DNA from: Pseudomonas sp. GGS8
Lineage (GTDB): Bacteria; Pseudomonadota; Gammaproteobacteria; Pseudomonadales; Pseudomonadaceae
DNA length: 64,000 bases
Direction: 5' to 3'
NCBI RefSeq assembly: GCF_024168645.1
Contig: NZ_JALJWF010000001.1
Coordinates: forward strand, 1,975,001-2,039,000
The notes under the pieces were generated by a model. That model did not search any database. It was given only the letters and a program-made list of their open reading frames with translations, and had not been told where the DNA came from. A program made the translations under genes and the position numbers. Numbering within the stretch: the stretch's first letter is position 1; every line of letters starts with the position of its first letter. Of the stretch, positions 32,208-41,169 are shown one piece after another.

Positions 32208-34148
32208 TCAGTGTTTGGCTTTTGCTGGGAATAATGCTTTTACCGCCGCATCAATCACACCCTTGATGCCTTTACCTTTGGGGTCCACTTCGCTTGCGCC
32301 TCCGGAGTTGAGGTCCAGGCGGCCGCCGGTGTCGATGTTGCCATTACCGCTGGCGTAGATATTGAACGCAGTGCCCGAAATATTGATCTCGCCACTGGCA
32401 TTGAACTCCAGCACGCTCTTGCCACAGACCAGTCGAATTTGCGATCCCGCCTCCATGAGGTATTGGGTGCTGATACTGTCGCTCTTGGCTCCGCCTACAT
32501 GCAAGGCATCGTTACGCTGTACCGCCCGCAGGCGGTCTTCACCGATGCGCACGGTCTCGTTGCGGTCAATATTCTTGCGGCGATCACGGCCAACCCAGTG
32601 GCTTTCGTCGCTCTCCACGGCGATGTCTTGATTGCGTTCGGCATGGATGTACAGCTGTTCGGCGCCTTTTTTATCTTCCATGCGGATTTCGTTGAAATTC
32701 GCTGGCGTGCCACCCTTACTGGAGCGGCTTTTAGTGCCGCTCTGGGTGGCATTAGCGGGCAATACATAAGGTACGGTTTGTTCCGCGTTATAGACGCGGC
32801 CGGTGATGATGGGTCTATCGGGATCACCCTCAAGAAAACTGACGATAACTTCCTGCCCGATGCGAGGAATTTGAATGCTTCCCCAGTTCTTGCCTGCCCA
32901 AGCCTGCGACACGCGAATCCAGCATGAGCTGTTTTCGTTGGACTGATCATGTCGGTCCCAATAGAAATGCACCTTCACCCGGCCAAACTGATCGGTCCAG
33001 ATTTCCTCGCCTTTGGGGCCCACCACCAAGGCGGTCTGCGGGCCTTTGACGATGGGGCGGTGGGTGTTGGGCAGCGGACGGTAGCTTTGTTGGGCGTCGA
33101 TGCAGGTCAGGCTGCTTTCGAACTGCGCCGAAGGCGCGCCACCACCGGTTTCCCCGCTTTCCTGAGAAATGTAATAGCGGGCGCCGACGATCAGGTATTC
33201 GCGGTTCTGGTCTTGGCGGCTGAAGCCCGTGAGGCTGAACAAATGACCCGAGCCCAGGCCCCGGGCGTTGCCTGAGAGCTCGACTTGTTCGTGCAGGGTC
33301 TGCAAGGCTTCGATGCGGGTGCGGGCGTAGTGCTCGCCGTCTTCGCTTTGCACATAGGTGCCGGGGTAGTCATACAGCGGATAATCGCCGGCGGTGTGCG
33401 GACGGGGCATGGCCGAGCGCACGTCGATACGCGCGCTGGGGCGCTGGAAATCATAGTCGTTGAGTTCCAGCGAACCCGGCTGGACTTCCTGGGCCAGGTG
33501 CCAATCGTGGATGTGATCGCGTTCGCGCTGCTGCTCATTCTTGGGGTAGTAGGGCACTGAGGCGTAGCCGGGCGCGCTGGCGTGAGCGCCGTAGGCATCG
33601 GCCAGCACCAGCACATGACGACCCTGTTCATGGCGGAAGAAGTAGTAGATCCCTTCCTGCTCCATCAGGCGGCTGACGAAATCGAAGCTGGTTTCGCGAT
33701 ACTGCACGCAGTATTCCCACTCGCGATAGGGCCGGCTCAGGGCGTCTTCGAAATCGGAAAAGCCGAGGTCGCGAAACACCTGCTTGATGATCTGCGGGAT
33801 GGTCAGGTTCTGGAAAATCCGGCAATCGGAGGTGCGGGTCAGCAGCCAAAGCCAAGGCCGCAGCGTGACCTGGTAGCTGGCGAACTGGCCCTGGTCGACG
33901 TTCTGGCTGCAGCGGGCAACGATGCCATGGAAATAGCGCTCGCCACCGCCGTCCAGTTGCAGGCCCAGGGACATGGGTTTGCCGAGCAACTGGTTGAGAT
34001 CGATCGCATTGTCCAGCGAGTGCAGCTGCAACTCATAGTTGAACAGCCGCCCCAGCTCTTCGCCGCCGCCCATGTCCTTGAGCAACAGCACATCCGGCCC
34101 CAGGGGGCTGGTGATCTTTGCCAGGCGTGAGAGTTGCTTGAATAGCAT
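32208..34148 (-). CDS. vgrG: type VI spike protein VgrG (copy 2, after clpV)
   Basis: The 646-residue spike has the same domain order as copy 1: gp27-like base, OB fold near residues 375-480, beta-helix tail. Protein sequences stay alike to about residue 535, then split; this copy ends SEVDPKGKGIKGVIDAAVKALF. It follows clpV by 111 bases holding a hairpin. Downstream it meets module 2 tail to tail, so the effector it carries is likely the module 2 PAAR protein, whose chaperone and toxin genes run toward it. It could equally be the general H1-type spike of the main operon. Confidence 0.95.
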   Translation of the reverse strand: MLFKQLSRLAKITSPLGPDVLLLKDMGGGEELGRLFNYELQLHSLDNAIDLNQLLGKPMSLGLQLDGGGERYFHGIVARCSQNVDQGQFASYQVTLRPWLWLLTRTSDCRIFQNLTIPQIIKQVFRDLGFSDFEDALSRPYREWEYCVQYRETSFDFVSRLMEQEGIYYFFRHEQGRHVLVLADAYGAHASAPGYASVPYYPKNEQQRERDHIHDWHLAQEVQPGSLELNDYDFQRPSARIDVRSAMPRPHTAGDYPLYDYPGTYVQSEDGEHYARTRIEALQTLHEQVELSGNARGLGSGHLFSLTGFSRQDQNREYLIVGARYYISQESGETGGGAPSAQFESSLTCIDAQQSYRPLPNTHRPIVKGPQTALVVGPKGEEIWTDQFGRVKVHFYWDRHDQSNENSSCWIRVSQAWAGKNWGSIQIPRIGQEVIVSFLEGDPDRPIITGRVYNAEQTVPYVLPANATQSGTKSRSSKGGTPANFNEIRMEDKKGAEQLYIHAERNQDIAVESDESHWVGRDRRKNIDRNETVRIGEDRLRAVQRNDALHVGGAKSDSISTQYLMEAGSQIRLVCGKSVLEFNASGEINISGTAFNIYASGNGNIDTGGRLDLNSGGASEVDPKGKGIKGVIDAAVKALFPAKAKH

Positions 34149-34208
34149 CAGTAATCCCGTAAACGCTTTAATCGCTGCACCGCTTTTCTAAGCAGAAACC
34201 GGATCAAT

Positions 34209-34239
34209 TGTGGGAGCTGGCAAGCCACCAGCTCCCACA
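34209..34239. repeat. hairpin between clpV and vgrG copy 2
   Basis: TGTGGGAGCTGG pairs with CCAGCTCCCACA around a seven-base loop. The core is the same as in the pstA/pstB repeat. Placed inside the operon, it could lower read-through from clpV into vgrG. Confidence 0.85.
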
Positions 34240-34259
34240 TTGACCGTGTTCTGCTCAGG

Positions 34260-36938
34260 TCATGCGGCGTCGCTGAAGTCGTAGTGCAATTCGTTATCCC
34301 GGGCGCTGATCCGTACACCTGCCAGTGCCTTGCCTTCGAGCATGCGGGTGAGGAACTCACGGCTCATGTCCGGCAGCAGGCTGTTGGTCAGGATGGTGTC
34401 GATCATCCGCCCACCGCTTTCGGTCTCAGTGCAGCGGGAGACGATCAGGTCGATCACCGCGTCGTCGTAATCGAACGCCACTTTGTGGGTGTTCTCCACG
34501 CGTTTTTTGATGCGGTTGAGTTGCAGGCGGGTAATGGCCTTGAGCATCTCGTCGCTGAGCGGGTAGTACGGAATGGTCACCAGGCGGCCCAGCAAGGCCG
34601 GCGGGAAAATCTCCAGCAGCGGCTGGCGCAGGGCCTTGGCGATTTCTTCGGGCTCGGGCACGTTTTGCGGGTCTTTGCAGACCTGGGCAATCAACTCGGT
34701 GCCAGCGTTGGTGGTCAGCAGAATCAAGGTGTTCTTGAAGTCGATCACCCGGCCTTCGCCGTCCTCCATCACGCCTTTGTCGAAGACCTGGAAGAAGATC
34801 TCATGCACGTCCGGGTGGGCCTTTTCCACCTCGTCCAGCAGCACCACGCTGTAGGGTTTGCGCCGCACGGCTTCGGTCAGCACGCCGCCTTCGCCATAGC
34901 CGATGTAGCCCGGTGGCGCGCCCTTGAGCGTGGACACCGTGTGGGCTTCCTGGAATTCACTCATGTTAATGGTGATGACGTTCTGCTCGCCGCCGTACAT
35001 GGCTTCGGCCAGGGCCAGGGCGGTTTCGGTCTTGCCCACGCCGGAGGTGCCGGCGAGCATGAACACGCCAATCGGTTTGCTCGGGTTGTCGAGGCCGGCG
35101 CGGGAGGTCTGGATGCGCTTGGCGATCATCTGCAAGGCGTGGTCCTGGCCGATGATGCGTTTCTTCAAGTGCTGGTCGAGGTTGAGCACGGTTTCCAGTT
35201 CGTTACGGGCCATGCGGCCTACCGGAATGCCGGTCCAGTCGGCGACTACCGAGGCCACGGCCTGGTAATCCACGGTCGGCAGGATCAGCGGGGTTTCCCC
35301 TTGCAGGGCGCTGAGACGCTGTTGCAGGTCCACCAGTTTTTCGCGCAAGGCGTGGCTGGTCTCGCTGCCGTCCTCGCTGTCCACCACGCCGACGCGTTCA
35401 CGCAGGGTGGCGCGGGTGGCGAGCAGTTCGTCCACCAAGGTTTTTTCTTCAGCCCAGCGGCTTTCCAGCTCGACCAGGCGTTCGCGCTCAGCGCTTAGCA
35501 GGCTTTCGCACTGGGTATTGCGGGTGCCGATACCAATGCCGATGGCATGTTCGCGGGCGATGATCTGCAGCTCGGTTTCCAACGCTTCGATGCGCCGACG
35601 GCTGTCGTCCACTTCGGCCGGCACGGCATGCAGGCTGATGGCAACGCGGGCACAGGCGGTGTCCAGCAGGCTCACGGATTTGTCCGGCAACTGGCGCGCC
35701 GGGATGTAGCGGTGAGACAGCTTGACCGAGGCTTCCAGGGCTTCGTCGAGGATCTGCACCTGGTGATGTTTTTCCATGGTCGAGGCCACGCCGCGCATCA
35801 TCAGCAGCGCCTTGTCTTCCGACGGCTCGGCCACTTGCACCACCTGAAAACGACGGGTCAGGGCCGGGTCTTTTTCAATGTGCTTCTTGTACTCGGCCCA
35901 AGTGGTGGCGGCCACGGTGCGTAACGTGCCCCGGGCCAGGGCCGGTTTGAGCAGGTTGGCCGCGTCCCCGGTGCCGGCAGCGCCACCGGCACCTACCAAG
36001 GTGTGGGCTTCGTCGATAAACAGGATGATCGGCTTTGGCGAGGCCTGGACGTCTTCGATGACCTGGCGCAGGCGCTGTTCGAATTCACCTTTCATGCTCG
36101 CACCGGCCTGCAACAGGCCGACGTCGAGGCTACGCAGTTCCACGTCCTTGAGCGCCGGCGGCACGTCACCGGCGACGATGCGCAGGGCAAAGCCTTCGAC
36201 CACCGCGGTTTTACCGACACCGGCTTCACCGGTCAGAATCGGGTTGTTCTGCCGACGACGCATGAGGATGTCCACCAGTTGGCGGATCTCTTCGTCACGG
36301 CCGACAATTGGGTCAAGCTTGCCGCTGCGGGCCTGCTCGGTGAGGTCGACGGTAAAACGCTTGAGCGCTTCCTGCTTGCCCATGGCGCTGGGGGCCATGG
36401 CACCACTGGCTTCACCGGGCACGCTACCGGCGTTGAAACCATCGCTGGCGCTGAGGGCATTTTCCGGCGAGTCGCCGACGTATTCGTCAAAACGCTCGCT
36501 CAGGGCCTCGACCTTGATCTTGTCGAACTCAGCCGACAGTCCCAGTAACCCATGGCGCAGGCTCGGCGTCTTGAGGATGCCCAGCACCAGATAACCGGTA
36601 CGCACCTGGCTTTCGCCGAACATCAGGCTGCCGTAGACCCAGCCCCGTTCCACGGCCTCCTCCACATGGGAGGACAAGTCAGTGATTGACGTCGAACCCC
36701 GTGGCAAACGGTCCAGGGCTTCGGTCAGGTCACGGGCCAGGCGTGCCGGCTCGATATTGAACTGGCGGATGAGGCGGTGCAGGTCCGAGTCCTGCAATTG
36801 CAGCAACTGATGAAACCAGTGGGCCAGTTCCACATAAGGGTTACCGCGCAATTTGCAGAACACGGTGGCGGCTTCGATGGCTTTGTAGGCCACGCTGTTG
36901 AGTTTGCCGAACAACGCGGCGCGACTGATTTCACCCAT
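34260..36938 (-). CDS. clpV: T6SS AAA+ ATPase ClpV (TssH)
   Basis: The roughly 892-residue ATPase pulls contracted TssB/TssC sheath apart for reuse. The N-terminal Clp-N domain starts EISRAALFGKLNSVAYKAIE. The first AAA domain has Walker A GEAGVGKTAVVEG and IILFIDEAHTLVGAGG. A coiled-coil middle region follows. The second AAA domain has GTSGVGKTETALALAE, LLDEVEKAHPDV and a closing RISARDNELHYDFSDAA. Two ATGs are six bases apart; the downstream one sits eight bases after AAGGAG and is preferred. It overlaps the end of tssG by a few bases. Confidence 0.96.
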   Translation of the reverse strand: MGEISRAALFGKLNSVAYKAIEAATVFCKLRGNPYVELAHWFHQLLQLQDSDLHRLIRQFNIEPARLARDLTEALDRLPRGSTSITDLSSHVEEAVERGWVYGSLMFGESQVRTGYLVLGILKTPSLRHGLLGLSAEFDKIKVEALSERFDEYVGDSPENALSASDGFNAGSVPGEASGAMAPSAMGKQEALKRFTVDLTEQARSGKLDPIVGRDEEIRQLVDILMRRRQNNPILTGEAGVGKTAVVEGFALRIVAGDVPPALKDVELRSLDVGLLQAGASMKGEFEQRLRQVIEDVQASPKPIILFIDEAHTLVGAGGAAGTGDAANLLKPALARGTLRTVAATTWAEYKKHIEKDPALTRRFQVVQVAEPSEDKALLMMRGVASTMEKHHQVQILDEALEASVKLSHRYIPARQLPDKSVSLLDTACARVAISLHAVPAEVDDSRRRIEALETELQIIAREHAIGIGIGTRNTQCESLLSAERERLVELESRWAEEKTLVDELLATRATLRERVGVVDSEDGSETSHALREKLVDLQQRLSALQGETPLILPTVDYQAVASVVADWTGIPVGRMARNELETVLNLDQHLKKRIIGQDHALQMIAKRIQTSRAGLDNPSKPIGVFMLAGTSGVGKTETALALAEAMYGGEQNVITINMSEFQEAHTVSTLKGAPPGYIGYGEGGVLTEAVRRKPYSVVLLDEVEKAHPDVHEIFFQVFDKGVMEDGEGRVIDFKNTLILLTTNAGTELIAQVCKDPQNVPEPEEIAKALRQPLLEIFPPALLGRLVTIPYYPLSDEMLKAITRLQLNRIKKRVENTHKVAFDYDDAVIDLIVSRCTETESGGRMIDTILTNSLLPDMSREFLTRMLEGKALAGVRISARDNELHYDFSDAA

Positions 36939-37983
36939 GCTCATGGCTCCTTGAGGTCTGTGAGGTGTTGGCCTGCTCGGCGTAATGCCGGGCCAGTATT
37001 AAATCCTTGGCATCTGTTTCGGGCCGACCCAGCCAGGTATTGAACCCCAGACGGAAGCGGCCATTGAGTTGCAGCGCCGGTACTTCGGGCTGTTCCAGGA
37101 TCAGGTTCAAGTCCCAGTCCAGTTCATGGCCCAGGTATTCGGCCACCCAGGCCACCAGCTCATTGAAGGGTTGACTGCCGGGCAGCATGCCCATGTAGTC
37201 ATCGAGCTTGAGCGGCCCCAGGCGAATGCGGAATTTGTGCTGGCGATCCCAGACGTAACGGCCCAGGCAAAAATCCACGCCCAATTGATGGGCGCCGACG
37301 CCCACGCGGCTGCGCTCCGGCAGCTCAAGCCATTGGCCGACGTACTCTTCGATCTCCACCGGCAGGCCGAAGTACTCGCTGATAATGGCTTTCAAACCGT
37401 CCGGGTAGCGGGTCTGTGCCGACAGATGGCCGCTGTAATGGAGCTTCGCGGTGTCGGAGATCAACCCTTGTTTGAGCAGGCTCGGCATGCCTCGACCGCT
37501 CAGCGCTGCCAGACGTGCCGACCAGTAGTCATCGTCCGGGCGATCATGGCTGACTGTCGGTCGCGCTTCGGCCCAGGCCCGGTAAAACAGGCTCAACAGG
37601 CGATGATGGAACACATCCAGAAAGCGTTTGCTGGTGCTGTCGGCGTTGTTGCGCTGGCGTTCGCGCACATATTCGGTGAGGTGCAACGGCAACGGGCCGT
37701 TGGGGCCGCCGAGGCCGAAAAAGAATTGCTCCAGGCGCGCCGGCGAACCGTCGATGCCCGGTTGCACCGAGGCCAGGGTCGAGGGGGCGAAGGTGCAATC
37801 GGCCTGTTGCCCAAGGCGCAAGGGGTCATCGGCCAGGCGCAACGAATGGCCCAGGCGCGGAAGCTCAGGCGATTCGCACTCGATGCGCCGTAATGCCTGG
37901 AAGAAGTCGTATTCCCAGGGCTCCTGATGCATCGCGTCCAGGGTGCTCACAGGGTCGGACGGCGTCCGGGTTTGGCTTTCCAT
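36931..37983 (-). CDS. tssG: T6SS baseplate protein TssG
   Basis: The 350-residue cytoplasmic protein pairs with TssF in the baseplate wedge. The family start EPWEYDFFQALRRIECE is clear, followed by SLRLADDPLRLGQ, FFFGLGGPNGPLPLHLTEYV and a late LNGRFRLGFNTWLG. The upstream ATG used here overlaps tssF by 37 bases. GTG at 37950 (sharing GTGA with the tssF stop) or ATG at 37932 are alternatives, and the conserved part begins only after the latter. The stop lies inside the clpV start region. Confidence 0.93.
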   Translation of the reverse strand: MESQTRTPSDPVSTLDAMHQEPWEYDFFQALRRIECESPELPRLGHSLRLADDPLRLGQQADCTFAPSTLASVQPGIDGSPARLEQFFFGLGGPNGPLPLHLTEYVRERQRNNADSTSKRFLDVFHHRLLSLFYRAWAEARPTVSHDRPDDDYWSARLAALSGRGMPSLLKQGLISDTAKLHYSGHLSAQTRYPDGLKAIISEYFGLPVEIEEYVGQWLELPERSRVGVGAHQLGVDFCLGRYVWDRQHKFRIRLGPLKLDDYMGMLPGSQPFNELVAWVAEYLGHELDWDLNLILEQPEVPALQLNGRFRLGFNTWLGRPETDAKDLILARHYAEQANTSQTSRSHEHG

Positions 37984-39806
37984 CGCATGATCTCGCCGCG
38001 CTCGGTGGTACGGATCACCGTCTCGGTAAAACTGTTGATCGACACGTAACGTGCCAGGAAGCGCTCGAACACTGCACCGAGCAAGAAGACCCCGGTGCCG
38101 CGAAACGCGTTTTCATCGAATTCCAGGGTGATCTCCAACCCACGGCCAAACACGATCGGACCCGGCATCGGCAAGCGTCGGGTACAGGCCTTGCTGCTGA
38201 CTTCGCGCAGGCCTTCGATCTGCAACTGCAAGGCTGCGTCATTGTCGTCGCCATACAGACGCAGCAGCTCGCGCAGGGCGGCGGCGCCCTGGCCTTGTTC
38301 GCTGAGGGACAAGTAGTTCAGCGAAAGCTGGCTGATCAACCGCCAGGCCTTGGCGTCGTGGGCATGGCTGGCGCGTGGGCGGCTCGGGCCTGCCACGCAG
38401 CGTACAGCCGCTACCGGCGCGCTGTCGGCCAGGGTGAAGTCGGTCTTGCTGTTGCCCACGCTCATGAACAGCGGCAGGTCGCGGTTGGTGCACAACGCCG
38501 TTACGCCCAATTGGCGCAGGTCGTGGCGATAGGGCGCTTGCTGGCTGTCCACCAGACTGACGAAGGTTTCGCTGCCGATGTAAGTCGAACGTGGGCCGTT
38601 GCGCCGCTGGCCGCTGGACAGCATGCGGGGTTCGCGCCGCACCGTGTAATACGCCTGATCGCGGCCATAGCGAGACGGATCGCGGACGGCATAGAACGGC
38701 AAAAAAGGCTGTTCCGACCCGGTGCCATGGCCGGTGAGGGCGGTCAGGGAATGAATCTCGAAATCCATCGGCCGGGTACGGTCGGCGATCACATGGTGTT
38801 CATTCACCCGTTCCGACAGGTGGATGCGGTCCAGGCGCTTGGGAAACAAGTTGATTGCCGGGGTGCAGAACGGCAGGAACTGTGCGGCACCGACGCTGCC
38901 TTCCAGGCTCGGATCATGACGGTCGAACAGCACGATCAATTCCAGTTCCTGGCCCTTGCAGCGTTTGACCGCCCGGCCCAACCCGGTGAAGTCGACAAAC
39001 AGAAAGCGGCGGGGCAGGGCGAAGTATTCCTGCAACAGGCGATAGCCCTGGAAGGCTCGCGAGACCACGGGCAACGCGGCGTCGGCATCGTCGAATCCCA
39101 CGGAACGCAGTGCATCCTGCGGCAGGCGCTCCACCCAATCGCCGCCGGGCTGACGGGCGAAGACGGCGCAGGCATTGCCCAGCAGCTGTTCGTAGAGGCG
39201 AAAGGGCTGCTCGTCTGCACCGTTGAGGTACAACGGCAGGTTGTCCAGGGCCAGGCCGTTGAACGGCAGTTCGGCACCGGTGCGCAGCGTCAGGCGCAGG
39301 CCGGCCTTGGCCTTGGGGGCGCTGGCGGCCAGCCGCCCGAGCACGGCGGACGGGTTGCCGAAGTACTCGGCCTGGCTGACCTGCAACGGCCACAACGTCA
39401 CCGCATGGGCGGTGCGGTACTCGCAGCAGGTTTGGCTTTCGCGACCCAGGGCGGCGCGCAGGACCGTGTCCCGGGGCAGCGGGAAGCCGCTGCTCAGCGA
39501 GCCTTCATCAGGGTCGGCCTGCAATTGCACCACGGTCATCGACGGAGTCGGCGCCAGGTAATGTGGGTATGCGATTTCCAGCAGGTTGTGAGTGAAGGTC
39601 GGGTATTCGGCATCGAGCTTGAGTTGTACCCGCGCTGTCAGGTAGGCGAACCCTTCCAGCAAGCGCTCGACATAGGGATCGGCGCAGTCCATGCCGGACA
39701 ACGTCAGCCGACTGGCGATTTTCGGGTATTCCTGGGCGAACTCCGCCGCGCTTTCGCGCACGTGGTGCAATTCCTGGTTGTACAGCTCCAGCAGGCGCGG
39801 GTTCAT
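37947..39806 (-). CDS. tssF: T6SS baseplate protein TssF
   Basis: The 619-residue protein forms the baseplate wedge with TssG and TssE. It has the typical start [24 protein letters not shown] and [12 protein letters not shown]. An internal [21 protein letters not shown] stretch follows, then [23 protein letters not shown]-terminal [31 protein letters not shown] is diagnostic. Length matches the family (about 590-620). Its ATG overlaps the tssE stop by four bases, so tssE-tssF-tssG-clpV are all translationally linked. Confidence 0.96.
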   Translation of the reverse strand: MNPRLLELYNQELHHVRESAAEFAQEYPKIASRLTLSGMDCADPYVERLLEGFAYLTARVQLKLDAEYPTFTHNLLEIAYPHYLAPTPSMTVVQLQADPDEGSLSSGFPLPRDTVLRAALGRESQTCCEYRTAHAVTLWPLQVSQAEYFGNPSAVLGRLAASAPKAKAGLRLTLRTGAELPFNGLALDNLPLYLNGADEQPFRLYEQLLGNACAVFARQPGGDWVERLPQDALRSVGFDDADAALPVVSRAFQGYRLLQEYFALPRRFLFVDFTGLGRAVKRCKGQELELIVLFDRHDPSLEGSVGAAQFLPFCTPAINLFPKRLDRIHLSERVNEHHVIADRTRPMDFEIHSLTALTGHGTGSEQPFLPFYAVRDPSRYGRDQAYYTVRREPRMLSSGQRRNGPRSTYIGSETFVSLVDSQQAPYRHDLRQLGVTALCTNRDLPLFMSVGNSKTDFTLADSAPVAAVRCVAGPSRPRASHAHDAKAWRLISQLSLNYLSLSEQGQGAAALRELLRLYGDDNDAALQLQIEGLREVSSKACTRRLPMPGPIVFGRGLEITLEFDENAFRGTGVFLLGAVFERFLARYVSINSFTETVIRTTERGEIMRWKAKPGRRPTL

Positions 39807-40315
39807 GAGTGTCTCCGTTGTTCGGCGTTGACCACTCGCACATGCCCGGATTCCAGGTCCAGGTCGGTTTGCAGCATCAGGCGCAGCGGCACTGGCTGGG
39901 CCCAGAGATCGCCTTCGATCTCGAAACTCAGGGCGTTGTGATTCATCTCGGCAGATGCCCGGGCCCGCACGCGCAGGGTATGGCGCAGAATCCGCGGTTC
40001 GAACGTGGCGATGGCCTGGTGGATCATTGCCTCAAGCGCCGCGATATCGACGTTCGACGCACTGTTGCCGGCCAGGGCCGGCAGTCCGAAGTTGACCACT
40101 GAAGTACCGGCCGGTGTGTGCAGCGTCGCATCGGCGCTGAGCAATGACGTGGTGTTGAGCAGCCAAGCCAGGTCCCGCAGCACCGAAGCTTTGAGTTGGG
40201 TCAGGGATAGCACGCGCTTGTCGGCGCTTTCCTTGAGGTTGCTCGGGTCGTCGTCGGTCAACCGATCCAGCAGGGACGGTTGCAGGCGATCGCGGGTGGC
40301 GATGTCGGTTACCAC
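39803..40315 (-). CDS. tssE: T6SS baseplate protein TssE (gp25-like)
   Basis: The 170-residue protein is the gp25 homologue that links baseplate and sheath start. Visible are [14 protein letters not shown] at the N-terminus, [19 protein letters not shown] in the middle, and the gp25 core [13 protein letters not shown] followed by [13 protein letters not shown]. The start is a GTG; an in-frame stop ten codons upstream rules out a much longer form. Ribosome site is weak. A 275-base gap separates it from hcp, so its level may be far below that of Hcp. Confidence 0.9.
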   Translation of the reverse strand: MVTDIATRDRLQPSLLDRLTDDDPSNLKESADKRVLSLTQLKASVLRDLAWLLNTTSLLSADATLHTPAGTSVVNFGLPALAGNSASNVDIAALEAMIHQAIATFEPRILRHTLRVRARASAEMNHNALSFEIEGDLWAQPVPLRLMLQTDLDLESGHVRVVNAEQRRHS

Positions 40316-40590
40316 GAAAAAAGGCCCACGAAATTTTTCTGGTCAACGGCGCCTAGCATGCAACGACCGCCGTTTGTCCGGCACAGGCATAAAGGCCCAA
40401 CAGCGGACAGCTCGACAAGAGGGATAGCAGAGTTCGTTTGATCATTTCGGTTCCCAGAACCAGACCAGCTTTGAGCGATGCGCTTGGTCGCGAAGTCGCC
40501 TGTGACCCTGCCGCGATTCCATAGATCGATAGGGTCGCCGCTACGCGCCTTCAAGCCCCCCCCGACGCATAACGTCGGGGGTGCCTTCGA
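40316..40590. other. gap between hcp and tssE where tagJ would be expected
   Basis: In H1-type clusters tagJ normally stands between hcp and tssE. Here there are only 275 bases and no credible gene. A GC-rich hairpin (CCCCGACG/CGTCGGGG, 40560-40580) follows the hcp stop. Without a T tract it would probably slow rather than stop transcription, giving more hcp than tssE mRNA. An open frame of about 80 codons crosses the gap but has no protein character I trust. Confidence 0.6.
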
Positions 40591-41079
40591 TTACGCCTTG
40601 ACGTTCTGACGGATGTTCCAGCCGAACTTGATCGGCCCGCCGTCCTTGGTGCCGTCGGCTTTCTGCGGCTGGTAGTCCACCAGCACCTTGGCGAAGTTCA
40701 GGGTGACGTTTTCGGTCAGACGATCATCGCTACCCGAGCCGCCGGTGCTCAGGGACGTGATCAGTACTTCTTCCAGGTTGATGATCATGTACTCGACCTG
40801 GCTTTCGCCGCCGGCCTTGCGCACGGTCAGTTTGACCTTGTCGATATGCTTGCCGGCGGCGCAGTGCATCATCAGGTTCGGCGAAGCCTTGTCGACATAC
40901 TTGGTCAGCGACAGGTCCTGGACATTCACCTTACCCGCGCCACCGCCACCACCAACGTGCATATTGCCGGACTGAGACATGCCCCAGCTCCAGTTCAAGA
41001 CGTCGATTTCGTCCTTGTGGGCCTTGTCCATGGACTCGCCCTTGATGTCGCCGATCTTGATGAAAATATCAACAGCCAT
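40591..41079 (-). CDS. hcp: T6SS tube protein Hcp (TssD)
   Basis: The 162-residue protein forms the hexameric rings of the inner tube and also carries small effectors. It has the class start MAVDIFIKIGDIKGESMDK, then EIDVLNWSWGMSQSG, an exposed glycine loop HVGGGGGAGKVNVQD and LTKYVDKASPNLMMHCAAGK. The ATG follows AGGGAGAAAAC, one of the best ribosome sites in the operon, in keeping with the high amounts needed. A nine-codon upstream extension lacks family sequence and is left out. Confidence 0.97.
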   Translation of the reverse strand: MAVDIFIKIGDIKGESMDKAHKDEIDVLNWSWGMSQSGNMHVGGGGGAGKVNVQDLSLTKYVDKASPNLMMHCAAGKHIDKVKLTVRKAGGESQVEYMIINLEEVLITSLSTGGSGSDDRLTENVTLNFAKVLVDYQPQKADGTKDGGPIKFGWNIRQNVKA

Positions 41080-41119
41080 GTTTTCTCCCTGTGTGGTCTC
41101 TACCACATTGTGTTTTGCT

Positions 41120-41150
41120 GATCGTTCCCACGCAGAGCGTGGGAGCGATC
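41120..41150. repeat. hairpin of the GATC-TTCCCACGC family between tssC and hcp
   Basis: GATCGTTCCCACGC pairs with GCGTGGGAGCGATC around a three-base loop, with one G-T pair. It sits inside the operon and could set the relative amounts of sheath and tube mRNA by processing or by protecting the hcp transcript. Confidence 0.85.
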
Positions 41151-41169
41151 ACATTCGTGCAGCGGGTCT

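Noticed and set aside
21079..34260. Insertion sequence or prophage origin of the effector region
   Set aside because: I found no transposase, integrase, tRNA end or phage structural gene other than the phage-like VgrG and Hcp parts of the T6SS itself.
40309..40554. 81-codon minus-strand frame in the hcp-tssE gap
   Set aside because: Far too short for tagJ, low-complexity and arginine/glycine-rich, with no ribosome site.
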